Shown here: in pieces, positions 25,241 to 33,659 of the stretch
Layout: every line of letters starts with the position of its first letter
Numbering within the stretch: position 1 is the stretch's first letter
Assembly: GCA_937995865.1 (NCBI GenBank)
Contig: CALKJA010000111.1
Location: forward strand, 1-40,377
From: an uncultured Paracoccaceae bacterium
GTDB taxonomy: Bacteria > Pseudomonadota > Alphaproteobacteria > Rhodobacterales > Rhodobacteraceae
DNA: 40,377 nucleotides
Direction: 5' to 3'
Notes under the pieces: generated by a model
What the model saw: only the letters and a program-made list of their open reading frames with translations
Told to the model about the DNA's origin: nothing
Database searches by the model: none
Made by a program: the position numbers and the translations under genes

Positions 25241-26299
25241 TCACAGGTTTTGGTTCAGATAAGGGATGATCCTGCTGGTAAGATCACTGTGGATTTCAGA
25301 CCGTGAGCGCCCACCCGCATCGTCGCAGAGCAGGTCCATCTCGCCTTCCCTTTCTAAGATAGCGGCGCCTTTTGGCTTGCACTCTGCCAAGAAGCTGAAA
25401 TGCGTCGCGTCCGGGGATACAAGATAGGTCGCTGTTGAGATTTGGTTTGCGGCTTCGCGCGCATAGACCCCATCTGGGACCAAGTCTTCGTCCCCAAGGT
25501 TGATGATCAACATGGGGATGTCGATCTCAGACAGGCTCTCTTGCGTCAAAGTGCTTACGATACCGGGATCGATGATCACAGATGTTTGGATCCGCGGATC
25601 GTGCAGATCTTGGGAGGCCGGGCTTAGGTCCATGCTGTGCAGGTCCACGTCGAAATGGGCCAGGAACGCACAATCAGACATGCCGTGATCCGTGCCATCA
25701 CAGAAGGTTTGCAAGAGCGCTGGATCAACCCGCGCGCCTGAGGCGGCCATAGCTGTATACCCGCCCGCCGAGAAGCCCAGCATACCAAAACGCTGACTAT
25801 CGATAAAGGGATAGGCCTCTGGGTTTGAGGTGATTTCATCGATCACCGCGGTAACGTCAGCCGGGCGCTCCCACACCCGTACAGCAGCCTCCGCAGACGC
25901 ATTCCGGCTGGTTGTGCCGGGATGGTTCGGCAAGATGACCACATACCCCGCTTCGGCCAGCTGGGACGCGATCCAACCAAATTGCCCTGCATTTCCACCC
26001 GCACCATGCGAAATGATGATGGCGGGAAACTGGCCTTGCCGATGCGGTGCGCTGCGCCCAGCTGGCGTACCGTAGAACACGCCATTGCCTCCGATGGTAA
26101 CGGTTTTGCCGCCCGGTTCCGAAGGATACCAGACGTTGAAATCAACATCGCTCTGACGAACCGGGGCAAAGGCAGAGCCGTAGGTGATGCCTGCACCACC
26201 CAAATATGCCGGGCGGTTCAATTCGTATGCACCCCAGCCTACAAGGCCAAGGATCGATAGGCCTGCGGTTGCTTGAATGAGCTTGCGTATTAGTGACAT
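25241..26299 (-). CDS. Alpha/beta hydrolase (dienelactone hydrolase / PAF-acetylhydrolase-like), N-terminally membrane-anchored or exported
   Basis: IIISHGAGGNAGQFG, nucleophile elbow GFSAGGY, C-terminal DATHFSFL; N-terminal hydrophobic segment LSILGLVGWGAY. Confidence 0.85.
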   Translation of the reverse strand: MSLIRKLIQATAGLSILGLVGWGAYELNRPAYLGGAGITYGSAFAPVRQSDVDFNVWYPSEPGGKTVTIGGNGVFYGTPAGRSAPHRQGQFPAIIISHGAGGNAGQFGWIASQLAEAGYVVILPNHPGTTSRNASAEAAVRVWERPADVTAVIDEITSNPEAYPFIDSQRFGMLGFSAGGYTAMAASGARVDPALLQTFCDGTDHGMSDCAFLAHFDVDLHSMDLSPASQDLHDPRIQTSVIIDPGIVSTLTQESLSEIDIPMLIINLGDEDLVPDGVYAREAANQISTATYLVSPDATHFSFLAECKPKGAAILEREGEMDLLCDDAGGRSRSEIHSDLTSRIIPYLNQNL

Positions 26300-26360
26300 G
26301 ATTTGTCTCCGTCATTGCAGTGATATGACGGTGTTTCAATGACGCCTGACAAAACAGCGT

Positions 26361-26400
26361 CCTAGAACATGTTCGAGGTCGTCTCAGATCGCGATCTAGG
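26361..26400. promoter_or_regulatory. Paired palindromes in the hydrolase/AraC divergent intergenic region
   Basis: GAACATGTTC (26365-26374) and AGATCGCGATCT (26386-26397), centres 22 bp apart, enclosed by CCTAG...CTAGG. Confidence 0.45.
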
Positions 26401-26437
26401 ATACTTGGTGGCAAATTGAGTGAACAAGAGCTGACCC

Positions 26438-27454
26438 ATGATCTTCGTACCACTGCCTTTGCTGGCAAGCCTGTTGCTTGTCCCGGTGTTGATTTGGTTC
26501 GTGCGCTCTCACGATATGTCTCATCGTGCGCATCAGCTTTTCTCGCTGCTTCTAGCACTATACTCTATTCAAGCACTCTTGCTCAGTTTACGTTGGGGAT
26601 ATGATGTGCGTGTTGCCGCATCAGCCGCTGCCGTCGTAGCACCGGTTTTGCCCGTTCTTGCTTTCCTATCTTATGATGCTTTAACGGGGCCGCTCAGGTC
26701 GCGGCGGTTGCTTCCGCTTCTTTTCATTCCAGTCAACTGGCTGGTTTTGACAGCGTCGCCGGAAATTGCGGATGTAGTGATCTTGGTCACATATCTTGGC
26801 TTTGGCGGTTTGCTTATTCGTTTGGCGTGGAACGGGCCCGACCAACTGGCCTTCTCGCCGCTGGACAACGCACGCGAAATTGTAATCGCGATGGCGTTGA
26901 CGGGATCGACGCTAATCGCGTCAGGCTTGACCGATGTTTATGTTATCTACGATTTCATCCGGCATGAAGGTCGCCATGTTGGGCTGATTATCAGTGTGGT
27001 TCAATCCACGTTTGTTGTTGTGATTGGGATTTGCGCCGCGTCTGGCCGGCTGTCACAAACCCCCGAAGCCGAGGAAAGCCCCGCCGTTGAGGTGGCAGAC
27101 ACCGCATCAGACAGTGACAATATCATCGCCGGGCTTGAGAGATTGTTTGAACGCGAAAGCTTGCATCGCGAAGAAAGCCTAAGCCTAAGGCGCATTGCAC
27201 GTCGTCTTGGCGTCCCTGACCGCAAAGTATCGAATGCGATCAACCGCAGCACCGGCCTGAGCGTTTCGCAATTTGTAAACAACCGCCGGATCAGCGACGC
27301 CTGCCACCTTTTGGCGACGACCGAAGACACAATTTTGGTCGTTTCGCTTACGGCGGGCTTTGCATCAAAGTCAAATTTTAATCGCGAATTTATCCGCGTT
27401 ACTGGCATCTCTCCGTCGACGTGGCGGAAAGAAAACGCAAGCATCGACGTTTGA
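26438..27454 (+). CDS. Membrane-embedded AraC-family transcriptional regulator
   Basis: About six or seven hydrophobic helices in the N-terminal ~210 aa; C-terminal AraC HTH (LSLRRIARRLGVPDRKVSNAINRSTGLSVSQFVNNRRISDACHLL...SLTAGFASKSNFNREFIRVTGISPSTWRK). Confidence 0.88.
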   Translation: MIFVPLPLLASLLLVPVLIWFVRSHDMSHRAHQLFSLLLALYSIQALLLSLRWGYDVRVAASAAAVVAPVLPVLAFLSYDALTGPLRSRRLLPLLFIPVNWLVLTASPEIADVVILVTYLGFGGLLIRLAWNGPDQLAFSPLDNAREIVIAMALTGSTLIASGLTDVYVIYDFIRHEGRHVGLIISVVQSTFVVVIGICAASGRLSQTPEAEESPAVEVADTASDSDNIIAGLERLFERESLHREESLSLRRIARRLGVPDRKVSNAINRSTGLSVSQFVNNRRISDACHLLATTEDTILVVSLTAGFASKSNFNREFIRVTGISPSTWRKENASIDV

Positions 27455-27514
27455 TCAGAATCTGCTTTCCGGAAGCCGTCGCAGTGAGGTCGGGTCGCCG
27501 TATTGCGTGCCCCG

Positions 27515-27736
27515 CTAGCGGGTGCGATCGACCGCTTCAAGAATGTCTCCAGGCTGGCATTCCAAGACCGCGCAAATCTTTGCGAGCGTCTCAAACCTAA
27601 CGCCTTTGACCTTACCAGATTTCAAAAGGCTAAGGTTCTGTTCAGTTATGCCAACCTCAAGCGCCAGCTCGCGGGATTTCATTTTGCGCAACGCAAGCAT
27701 GACATCAAGCCTGACCACGATTTCAATGTCTCTCAC
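27515..27736 (-). CDS. Small XRE/Cro-CI-type HTH regulator (YozG-like)
   Basis: RLDVMLALRKMKSRELALEVGITEQNLSLLKSGKVKGVRFETLAKICAVLECQPGDILE. Confidence 0.88.
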   Translation of the reverse strand: MRDIEIVVRLDVMLALRKMKSRELALEVGITEQNLSLLKSGKVKGVRFETLAKICAVLECQPGDILEAVDRTR

Positions 27737-28269
27737 ACGAACGCCCTGTTCTCAGATGCCAGTTCCGAAGCCTGCCGCATCGCCCATCCGATAACGATAA
27801 TCAAACCGCCGGAAAGAGCAAAAAAGATCATTTCGCTGCTCACATTCACTGAGATTGATCTTTGGCCGGGCGGGTTTGAGATGCTCAGCAAAACTGACAG
27901 GATTGGGTGCAGGACGAAGGGCAAAAGCGCGAGGCTCACAAAGCCGCGCCCGATGCTTTGGATCAAACGGGCGCAGGCATCCGTAAAAACCTCGCCCTTG
28001 TGATAGGCAGAAAACAGTTTTCGCATCGTGTTTAAGGTGAACAGCAAAACAACGACCGGGATGAGATTAAGCCCAATGGCGGCATACATCTGAACATTCG
28101 TAGCTGACGGCGACACCGTCAGCGCGTCCAACCTTTGATTTAGCGAAACCGGTGTGATCGGTGAAATCACCAAACCGACGATGATCGCAGAGGGGATGGC
28201 CATCAAACTAAGCAATGTCGTCCACTCCAAAAACCGCGCCCATTTCCTCAAACGATTTAGTTGTGTCAT
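27733..28269 (-). CDS. DUF2975-like membrane protein
   Basis: Four hydrophobic helices, coupled by 4-bp overlap to the XRE gene; the known DUF2975 + small HTH arrangement. Confidence 0.75.
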   Translation of the reverse strand: MTQLNRLRKWARFLEWTTLLSLMAIPSAIIVGLVISPITPVSLNQRLDALTVSPSATNVQMYAAIGLNLIPVVVLLFTLNTMRKLFSAYHKGEVFTDACARLIQSIGRGFVSLALLPFVLHPILSVLLSISNPPGQRSISVNVSSEMIFFALSGGLIIVIGWAMRQASELASENRAFV

Positions 28270-28283
28270 TTTTTACCCTTTAT

Positions 28284-28304
28284 TGATACTTATTTACTGT
28301 ATTA
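28284..28304. promoter_or_regulatory. Imperfect inverted repeat in the AT-rich divergent promoter of the XRE/DUF2975 pair
   Basis: TGATAC (28284-28289) ... GTATTA (28299-28304), one mismatch to perfect symmetry. Confidence 0.25.
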
Positions 28305-28335
28305 CATTAAGATTTAGATGTCAAAGGAGATTATC

Positions 28336-28869
28336 ATGCGTTTACTTGTCTTAGCCGCCCTATGTCTTTCGGGCTGCACCAATATCGTCCCAAGCACGGT
28401 CATGAGATTGGCTGCTATATCTCCAATTGAAGCCAATCCGGCTGATGTTGCTGTCGCGATCACTTTGCCTGAGGGTTTGGAAATCGTCGCAGATTCGGCC
28501 CGTCTGGTGTTCACCATGCAGAAATCTGACGTGGGTGAGGTCAGGGAGGGTGTTTTCGTGCTTGAGCGCGTACCAGCACAGCGCGCAATTTTTCGAGTTG
28601 CCCCTGATGACCTTGGCGCGATGCGTGATCTTCAAGCAACAGCCCGTCAATGGAAGTCAGAGGATGATGATACGTTTAAGGGTTCGCTGAGTGTTACATT
28701 GGCGCCGTGTCGCATTGGCGATGGGCCAGCAGATGATGCCCGTGCAAGCCTGGCAATCAGGTTATCCGAAGATGGCGTGTACTTACCGCTCATCCGAGAT
28801 GGTCCGGTGTCGGCGGTTGTTGAGGCCGAGCAATTACTAGAAATGGGCCCCTGCGGAACGGTGCGGTAA
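28336..28869 (+). CDS. Hypothetical lipoprotein
   Basis: MRLLVLAALCLSGCTN signal with lipobox; no family recognised. Confidence 0.65.
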   Translation: MRLLVLAALCLSGCTNIVPSTVMRLAAISPIEANPADVAVAITLPEGLEIVADSARLVFTMQKSDVGEVREGVFVLERVPAQRAIFRVAPDDLGAMRDLQATARQWKSEDDDTFKGSLSVTLAPCRIGDGPADDARASLAIRLSEDGVYLPLIRDGPVSAVVEAEQLLEMGPCGTVR

Positions 28870-29032
28870 TCGGCACGGGGTAGAAATGCCGCCAAAGGCT
28901 GCCTTCAACGGGGTTTCGCCGATGGACCTCTAAACAAGTCTTTGGAGTGTGCGAACGCAGCGGTCTTTTGCAATGCACGCGCATTTGTGGCCGAACATTC
29001 GCAAGCCAAGATAGCGCATCCAAATAGAGGAA

Positions 29033-29108
29033 TGGTGGAGCCTAGCGGGATCGAACCGCTGACCTCCTGCATGCCATGCAGGCGCTCTCCCAGCTGAGCT
29101 AAGGCCCC
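29033..29108 (-). tRNA. tRNA-Ala (anticodon GGC), CCA encoded
   Basis: Reverse complement GGGGCCTTAGCTCAGCTGGGAGAGCGCCTGCATGGCATGCAGGAGGTCAGCGGTTCGATCCCGCTAGGCTCCACCA folds as a cloverleaf; anticodon loop ATGGCAT. Confidence 0.96.
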
Positions 29109-29210
29109 ATTGCCGTGGGTCATATTTTGCAGCGCGGGCGGGTTCAAGCGAAATTCTCGCCCGCGCTGGATTTTTGCGCTGATCAGACGGCCACTATGGG
29201 CCAGCTTCGA

Positions 29211-29549
29211 TCAGTCGTCGTCATCGTTAACGGGCACGTCTGCAAGATCGTCGAGCGGCACTGTGTCATCGTCTTCGTCGTCGTCGAGCACATCATCGCC
29301 CAGATCAACATCAGCCGCATCCTCGTCTTCGTCGTCGTCGAGAACGAGTTCATCCTCGTCCGTCGCCTCCTCCTTGAGCTTCTTGGATTGCGCGTCTTCA
29401 GCATCGGCCACCATTGTGCGGCCTTTGCTTGTGTCGATCGTAACCGTCTCGCCGGTATATGGGCTGACGATGGGATCTTTGTTCAGATCGTAAAAGCGTT
29501 TACCAGTCGTAGGGCAAATGCGTTTTACACCCCATTCTTCTTTGGGCAT
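29211..29549 (-). CDS. TIGR02300-family-like protein with acidic C-terminal tail
   Basis: MPKEEWGVKRICPTTGKRFYDLNKDPIVSPYTGE followed by D/E-rich tail. Confidence 0.85.
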   Translation of the reverse strand: MPKEEWGVKRICPTTGKRFYDLNKDPIVSPYTGETVTIDTSKGRTMVADAEDAQSKKLKEEATDEDELVLDDDEDEDAADVDLGDDVLDDDEDDDTVPLDDLADVPVNDDDD

Positions 29550-29726
29550 TGGCGGGTATCCCTTTCCGTGAGGTCGTTAAGTCAATTCGGGGATGAATTC
29601 ATGTCTGCTGCCACAGGGGGAATGACGAGTCAAACCTACGCTGCGGATGCCGCAGGGATATGGGGCAGCCTGTGCGGCGATGCAAGGGCTTTTGCGCAGT
29701 GTTGCCAAAGGGCATAAAGCGCATAG

Positions 29727-30422
29727 ATGGCCGTACAGTATATCCTTGAAGGTGAACCTCCAATTACGGTTGAGTTGCGCCGCAATGCCCGGGCCCGTCG
29801 CTTAACGCTGCGGGTGTCTGCCCGTGATGGCCATGTGACACTCACGTGCCCGACGCGGATGGCCACAAAACAGGCTCTTGATTTCGCGCAATCCAAGCAA
29901 AGTTGGCTCGCTGGGCAAGTGGCCAAAGTGGCCGCGCCTAGCGCATTGGCGATTGGCGATATTGTGCCTATTGCGGGTGAACCCTGCGTTATCGAAACGG
30001 CGCCGGTCCGGGCGCCGCAACTTGTCGGAGCCCGGATACTCGTCCCAGAGCGTCGTGCATCAGCACCGGGCCCGTCGCTTGCAGCGTTTCTAAAACTGCG
30101 CGCGCGTGACGCCGTTACCGCATATTCTGAAACCTATGCGGCTCAAGTGAATCGCAGATTCACCAAAATAACGCTGCGAGATACCAGCACGCGCTGGGGA
30201 TCATGCACATCGCAAGGCGGGTTAATGTACTCATGGAGGCTCGCGATGGCGCCACCGCGGGTTCTGGAATATGTGGTCGCGCATGAGGTGGCCCATCTTG
30301 TGGAGATGAACCACTCTGCCGCGTTTTGGGCGCAAGTGGGTGCTTTGATGCCAGACTATAAGCAGCACCGCGCGTGGTTAAAGCGCGAAGGCCACACATT
30401 GCAACGTATCGTTCTGGACTAG
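29727..30422 (+). CDS. YgjP-like (DUF45 / M48-type) metallopeptidase
   Basis: TRWGSCTSQGGLMYSWRLAMAPPRVLEYVVAHEVAHLVEMNHSAAFW; HExxH-type EVAHLVEMNHS motif (zinc site HEVAH). Confidence 0.9.
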   Translation: MAVQYILEGEPPITVELRRNARARRLTLRVSARDGHVTLTCPTRMATKQALDFAQSKQSWLAGQVAKVAAPSALAIGDIVPIAGEPCVIETAPVRAPQLVGARILVPERRASAPGPSLAAFLKLRARDAVTAYSETYAAQVNRRFTKITLRDTSTRWGSCTSQGGLMYSWRLAMAPPRVLEYVVAHEVAHLVEMNHSAAFWAQVGALMPDYKQHRAWLKREGHTLQRIVLD

Positions 30423-30431
30423 CGCCGATTT

Positions 30432-30462
30432 TGTGATCACAGTGCGCGGCATGCTGATCACA
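30432..30462. promoter_or_regulatory. Tandem TGATCA-core palindromes at the GntR gene start
   Basis: TGTGATCACA (30432-30441, perfect) and CTGATCACA (30454-30462); dyad centres 21 bp apart. Confidence 0.45.
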
Positions 30463-31116
30463 CCACGCAATGAACCGCTCCGCACCGAAGTCACTGGGAC
30501 AAGTGCGCATGACCGCGTGTACCGTGCGTTGCGCACACGGATCATGCATGGAGAGCTGGAACCGGGGGCAGCACTCACATTGCGCGGGATTGGCAAAGAA
30601 TATGATGTTTCAATGACACCCGCACGTGAAGCCCTTCGCAGGCTCACAGCTGAGGGTGCATTGTCACTGTCAGCGTCTGGCCGGGTCAGCACACCGGAGC
30701 TGTCAAATGAGCGGATTGAGGAATTGGCCGCCCTGCGTGCTCTCATTGAAACTGAACTGGCAACGCGCGCGCTCCCACGCGCGCATTTGGCGCTCGTAGA
30801 GCGGCTTCAGACAATCAACGGACGAATTTCCGCAGCCGTCGCCCGTAAAGACGCGGTTGCATACATACGAAGCAATCTTGAGTTCCATAGGACGCTCTAT
30901 CTGCGCGCCCAGGCCCCGGCGATGCTAGCAATGGCGGAAACGGTCTGGCTGCAGCTTGGGCCAACAATGCGGGCGCTCTATGGTAAATTGCGCCGTACAG
31001 AAGGGTCTGTGCACCACAAGATGATCCTATCTGCGCTAAGGGCGGGCGATGAGCCGGGCTTGCGGGTGGCTGTGCGGGCAGATGTCACAAATGGGCTTAG
31101 GCTTCTGGCAAGCTAG
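30433..31116 (+). CDS. GntR-family (FCD/FadR subfamily) transcriptional regulator
   Basis: RVYRALRTRIMHGELEPGAALTLRGIGKEYDVSMTPAREALRRLTAEGAL; C-terminal FCD (IRSNLEFHRTLYLRAQ, SVHHKMILSALRAGD). The start could be ATG at 30451. Confidence 0.9.
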   Translation: MITVRGMLITPRNEPLRTEVTGTSAHDRVYRALRTRIMHGELEPGAALTLRGIGKEYDVSMTPAREALRRLTAEGALSLSASGRVSTPELSNERIEELAALRALIETELATRALPRAHLALVERLQTINGRISAAVARKDAVAYIRSNLEFHRTLYLRAQAPAMLAMAETVWLQLGPTMRALYGKLRRTEGSVHHKMILSALRAGDEPGLRVAVRADVTNGLRLLAS

Positions 31117-32093
31117 GCGAGGATCGCTGTGGTCTGATATGCTTTGAGGATCGGATGGGCGGGTACCATTTGGCGCGATGTAAGCGAAGGGAACAGTTGG
31201 CGAATTTCCGCGGCGACCTCTTCGGAGAAGCCAGCGAGAGAGCGGTCGGTAACAAGGAGGCTTTCGCTTGGTACGCCTTCGGCCAAAACGATCTCATGGT
31301 TTTCGCACATTATGTGGCAGTAGGTGACCCGAGCGCGCGGCGCAATCTCGGCCAAGCCACTGTCGACCAGATGAATCGCTGGGGTTAGCCCGCTTGGGTT
31401 TGCGGTCATCAGCTCACACTTGGGGCCGTCGACTAGCATGCGATGCTGAGGGGAAACGTAAAGGTCGCGCCGCAACCCATTCCACCCTTTGGGCAGTCGC
31501 ACTGGCGCCAAAGGGCCGATCCCCGTCACCTCGGTTTGACCGACCCAGCACAAGCGTTGCGCGGGGCCATCATGAGTGCAGACCAGATCGCCCGGATTCA
31601 GGGTTTCGACCGGTTTTGCGCCCGTCGGTGTCTCGATCAGAGTGCCTGCAACAAAGCAGGCAACATAGTCAGAATACGGGTTATTTTTCTGGTGCGACGT
31701 GCGCTCGCGGTTGAAGGAATAGCTCTGACCCGGCAAAAGTTCCACAGTCGAGACAATGCCATCGACGGGGCCTTGCTGATAGCCATCGCCACCGAAATGG
31801 AAGCTCGTAACCTTGTGACCAGTGGTGGTGTTGCGCAGGTCATAGGCGGTGTTGATCGTAGTATTGGCGGCGTAGCTGTTTTCGTCGATTGTGACGGCTT
31901 GGGACAACGCCTGAGAGCTGTCGATCTCATCAAAGATCAGGTCATTATCCTCGACCCATATCAGAGTCGGTTCAGCCGTTGGCTTGAGTGTAAGGGTGAA
32001 CGTCGGCGTTCCGGCGGCCTGTGCGCCAGATTCATCGGGCAAGCCGCCAACGAAATCATCGGGGCTGTAGACATATAGTGCATACGCAACCAT
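31113..32093 (-). CDS. Hint-domain protein with uncharacterised N-terminal domain
   Basis: ACFVAGTLIETPTGAKPVETLNPGDLVCTHDG...LYVSPQHRMLVDG...YCHIMCENHEIVLAEGVPSESLL, typical of bacterial Hint_2; Cys1 = C146 (codon 31656-31658). Confidence 0.88.
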   Translation of the reverse strand: MVAYALYVYSPDDFVGGLPDESGAQAAGTPTFTLTLKPTAEPTLIWVEDNDLIFDEIDSSQALSQAVTIDENSYAANTTINTAYDLRNTTTGHKVTSFHFGGDGYQQGPVDGIVSTVELLPGQSYSFNRERTSHQKNNPYSDYVACFVAGTLIETPTGAKPVETLNPGDLVCTHDGPAQRLCWVGQTEVTGIGPLAPVRLPKGWNGLRRDLYVSPQHRMLVDGPKCELMTANPSGLTPAIHLVDSGLAEIAPRARVTYCHIMCENHEIVLAEGVPSESLLVTDRSLAGFSEEVAAEIRQLFPSLTSRQMVPAHPILKAYQTTAILA

Positions 32094-32172
32094 TTCCGCG
32101 ACCTCCGATACTCAAACGATCCTCATACCCCTCGGGTACCTTATCTAGATGGCTATTGTATGACCTAAGGGT

Positions 32173-32202
32173 GAGCAGGATTCTACGGGGAAAATCCTGC
32201 TC
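32173..32202 (-). terminator. Hairpin downstream of lpd
   Basis: GAGCAGGATT / AATCCTGCTC, perfect 10-bp stem with 10-nt loop, about 20 nt past the lpd stop; no long U-tract. Confidence 0.55.
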
Positions 32203-32222
32203 TGTTCGCGCTCCAGATGTGT

Positions 32223-33611
32223 TTAGCTATGAATTGCGCCGTCGCCGCAAGCGAGTGCTGCTTCGCGGACGGCTTCCGAATAGGTGGGGTGCGCATGGCA
32301 GGTGCGTGCAAGGTCCTCAGCGGCAGCGCCGAATTCCATGGCCACGCATATCTCGTGAATCAAATCCCCCGCCATCGGGCCGATGATGTGGGCTCCGAGG
32401 ATGCGATCGGTATCTTTGTCTGCCAGGATTTTCACAAACCCATCGGCCGCGAAATTCGCCTTAGCGCGGCCGTTGCCCATAAAGGAAAACTTGCCGACCT
32501 TATAAGCGCGACCTTGCTCTTTCAGGGTTTCTTCGGTCTCGCCCACATTTGCGACCTCAGGATGCGTATAGATCACACCGGGGATCACGCCGTAATTCAC
32601 ATGCGGATGCTGGCCTGCAATACCTTCCGCCGCAGCCATGCCTTCATCTTCGGCTTTGTGAGCCAACATCGGGCCGGAGATTGCATCACCGATTGCGTAG
32701 ATGCCTTTGACGTTGGTGGCATAATGGCCATCGGTTTTGATTTGGCCACGGTCCGTCATGTCAACACCAAGCGCCTCAAGGCCCAGGCCATCCGTGTAAG
32801 GTTTGCGCCCGGTTGCGACCAAAACGACATCCGCATCAACAGTATGTTCACTGTCATCTTTGCGCAGCTTATAGGTCACTTTAGCCTTGTTCTTGTTCGC
32901 TTCAACGGACTGAACCGCTGCTCCCAGCGTGAAGCTAAGACCCTGTTTTGTAAGCAGCTTTTGGAACGTGCGTGCGATTTCAGCGTCCATGCCGGGTGTA
33001 ATGCCATCAAGGAATTCGACGACCTCAACTTCCGTGCCCAAACGTGAATATACCGATCCCAACTCAAGCCCGATCACACCAGCGCCGATTACAACCATCC
33101 GCTTAGGGATTTTGCCCAGCTCTAACGCACCGGTTGACGTCACGACCACCTTTTCATCAATCTCGATGCCGGGAAGAGCAGAGGCTTCTGATCCTGTGGC
33201 AACGATGATGTGTTTGGCCTCATGGACGTCATCACCCACTTTAACTTTGCCCGCTTCCGGGATGGAGCCCCAGCCTTTGAGCCAGTCTACCTTGTTCTTT
33301 TTGAACAGAAATTCGATGCCTTGAGTGTTTTGCGCAATCACCTTGTCCTTGTAAGACAGCATCTGCTTCCAATCCACGGACGGGCTTTTGCCCTTAAGCC
33401 CCATCTCTGCAAAGTTGTGCTCAGCCTCATGCAGTTGGTGCGAGGCGTGTAGAAGTGCCTTGGACGGGATGCAGCCAACGTTAAGGCAGGTTCCACCAAG
33501 TGTCTTGCGGCCTTCAACACAGGCGGTTTTTAGGCCCAGTTGCGCGCAACGGATCGCGCTGACATAGCCGCCGGGACCGGAGCCGATGATGATAACGTCA
33601 TAAGAAGCCAT
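32223..33611 (-). CDS. lpdA: Dihydrolipoyl dehydrogenase (E3)
   Basis: [84 protein letters not shown]. Confidence 0.96.
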   Translation of the reverse strand: MASYDVIIIGSGPGGYVSAIRCAQLGLKTACVEGRKTLGGTCLNVGCIPSKALLHASHQLHEAEHNFAEMGLKGKSPSVDWKQMLSYKDKVIAQNTQGIEFLFKKNKVDWLKGWGSIPEAGKVKVGDDVHEAKHIIVATGSEASALPGIEIDEKVVVTSTGALELGKIPKRMVVIGAGVIGLELGSVYSRLGTEVEVVEFLDGITPGMDAEIARTFQKLLTKQGLSFTLGAAVQSVEANKNKAKVTYKLRKDDSEHTVDADVVLVATGRKPYTDGLGLEALGVDMTDRGQIKTDGHYATNVKGIYAIGDAISGPMLAHKAEDEGMAAAEGIAGQHPHVNYGVIPGVIYTHPEVANVGETEETLKEQGRAYKVGKFSFMGNGRAKANFAADGFVKILADKDTDRILGAHIIGPMAGDLIHEICVAMEFGAAAEDLARTCHAHPTYSEAVREAALACGDGAIHS

Positions 33612-33659
33612 GGGTTTTTCCTTTTTCTTCTATAGCCCTTTGGGCGCTGTCTGTCGCAA

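Noticed and set aside
29033-29108. tRNA-Ala considered as an attachment site for a genomic island
   Set aside because: No integrase, no transposase and no visible duplicated tRNA 3' end in the window.
29641-29655. CTGCGG-atg-CCGCAG dyad upstream of the YgjP-like gene
   Set aside because: Short GC-rich palindrome likely by chance in this composition; no supporting context.
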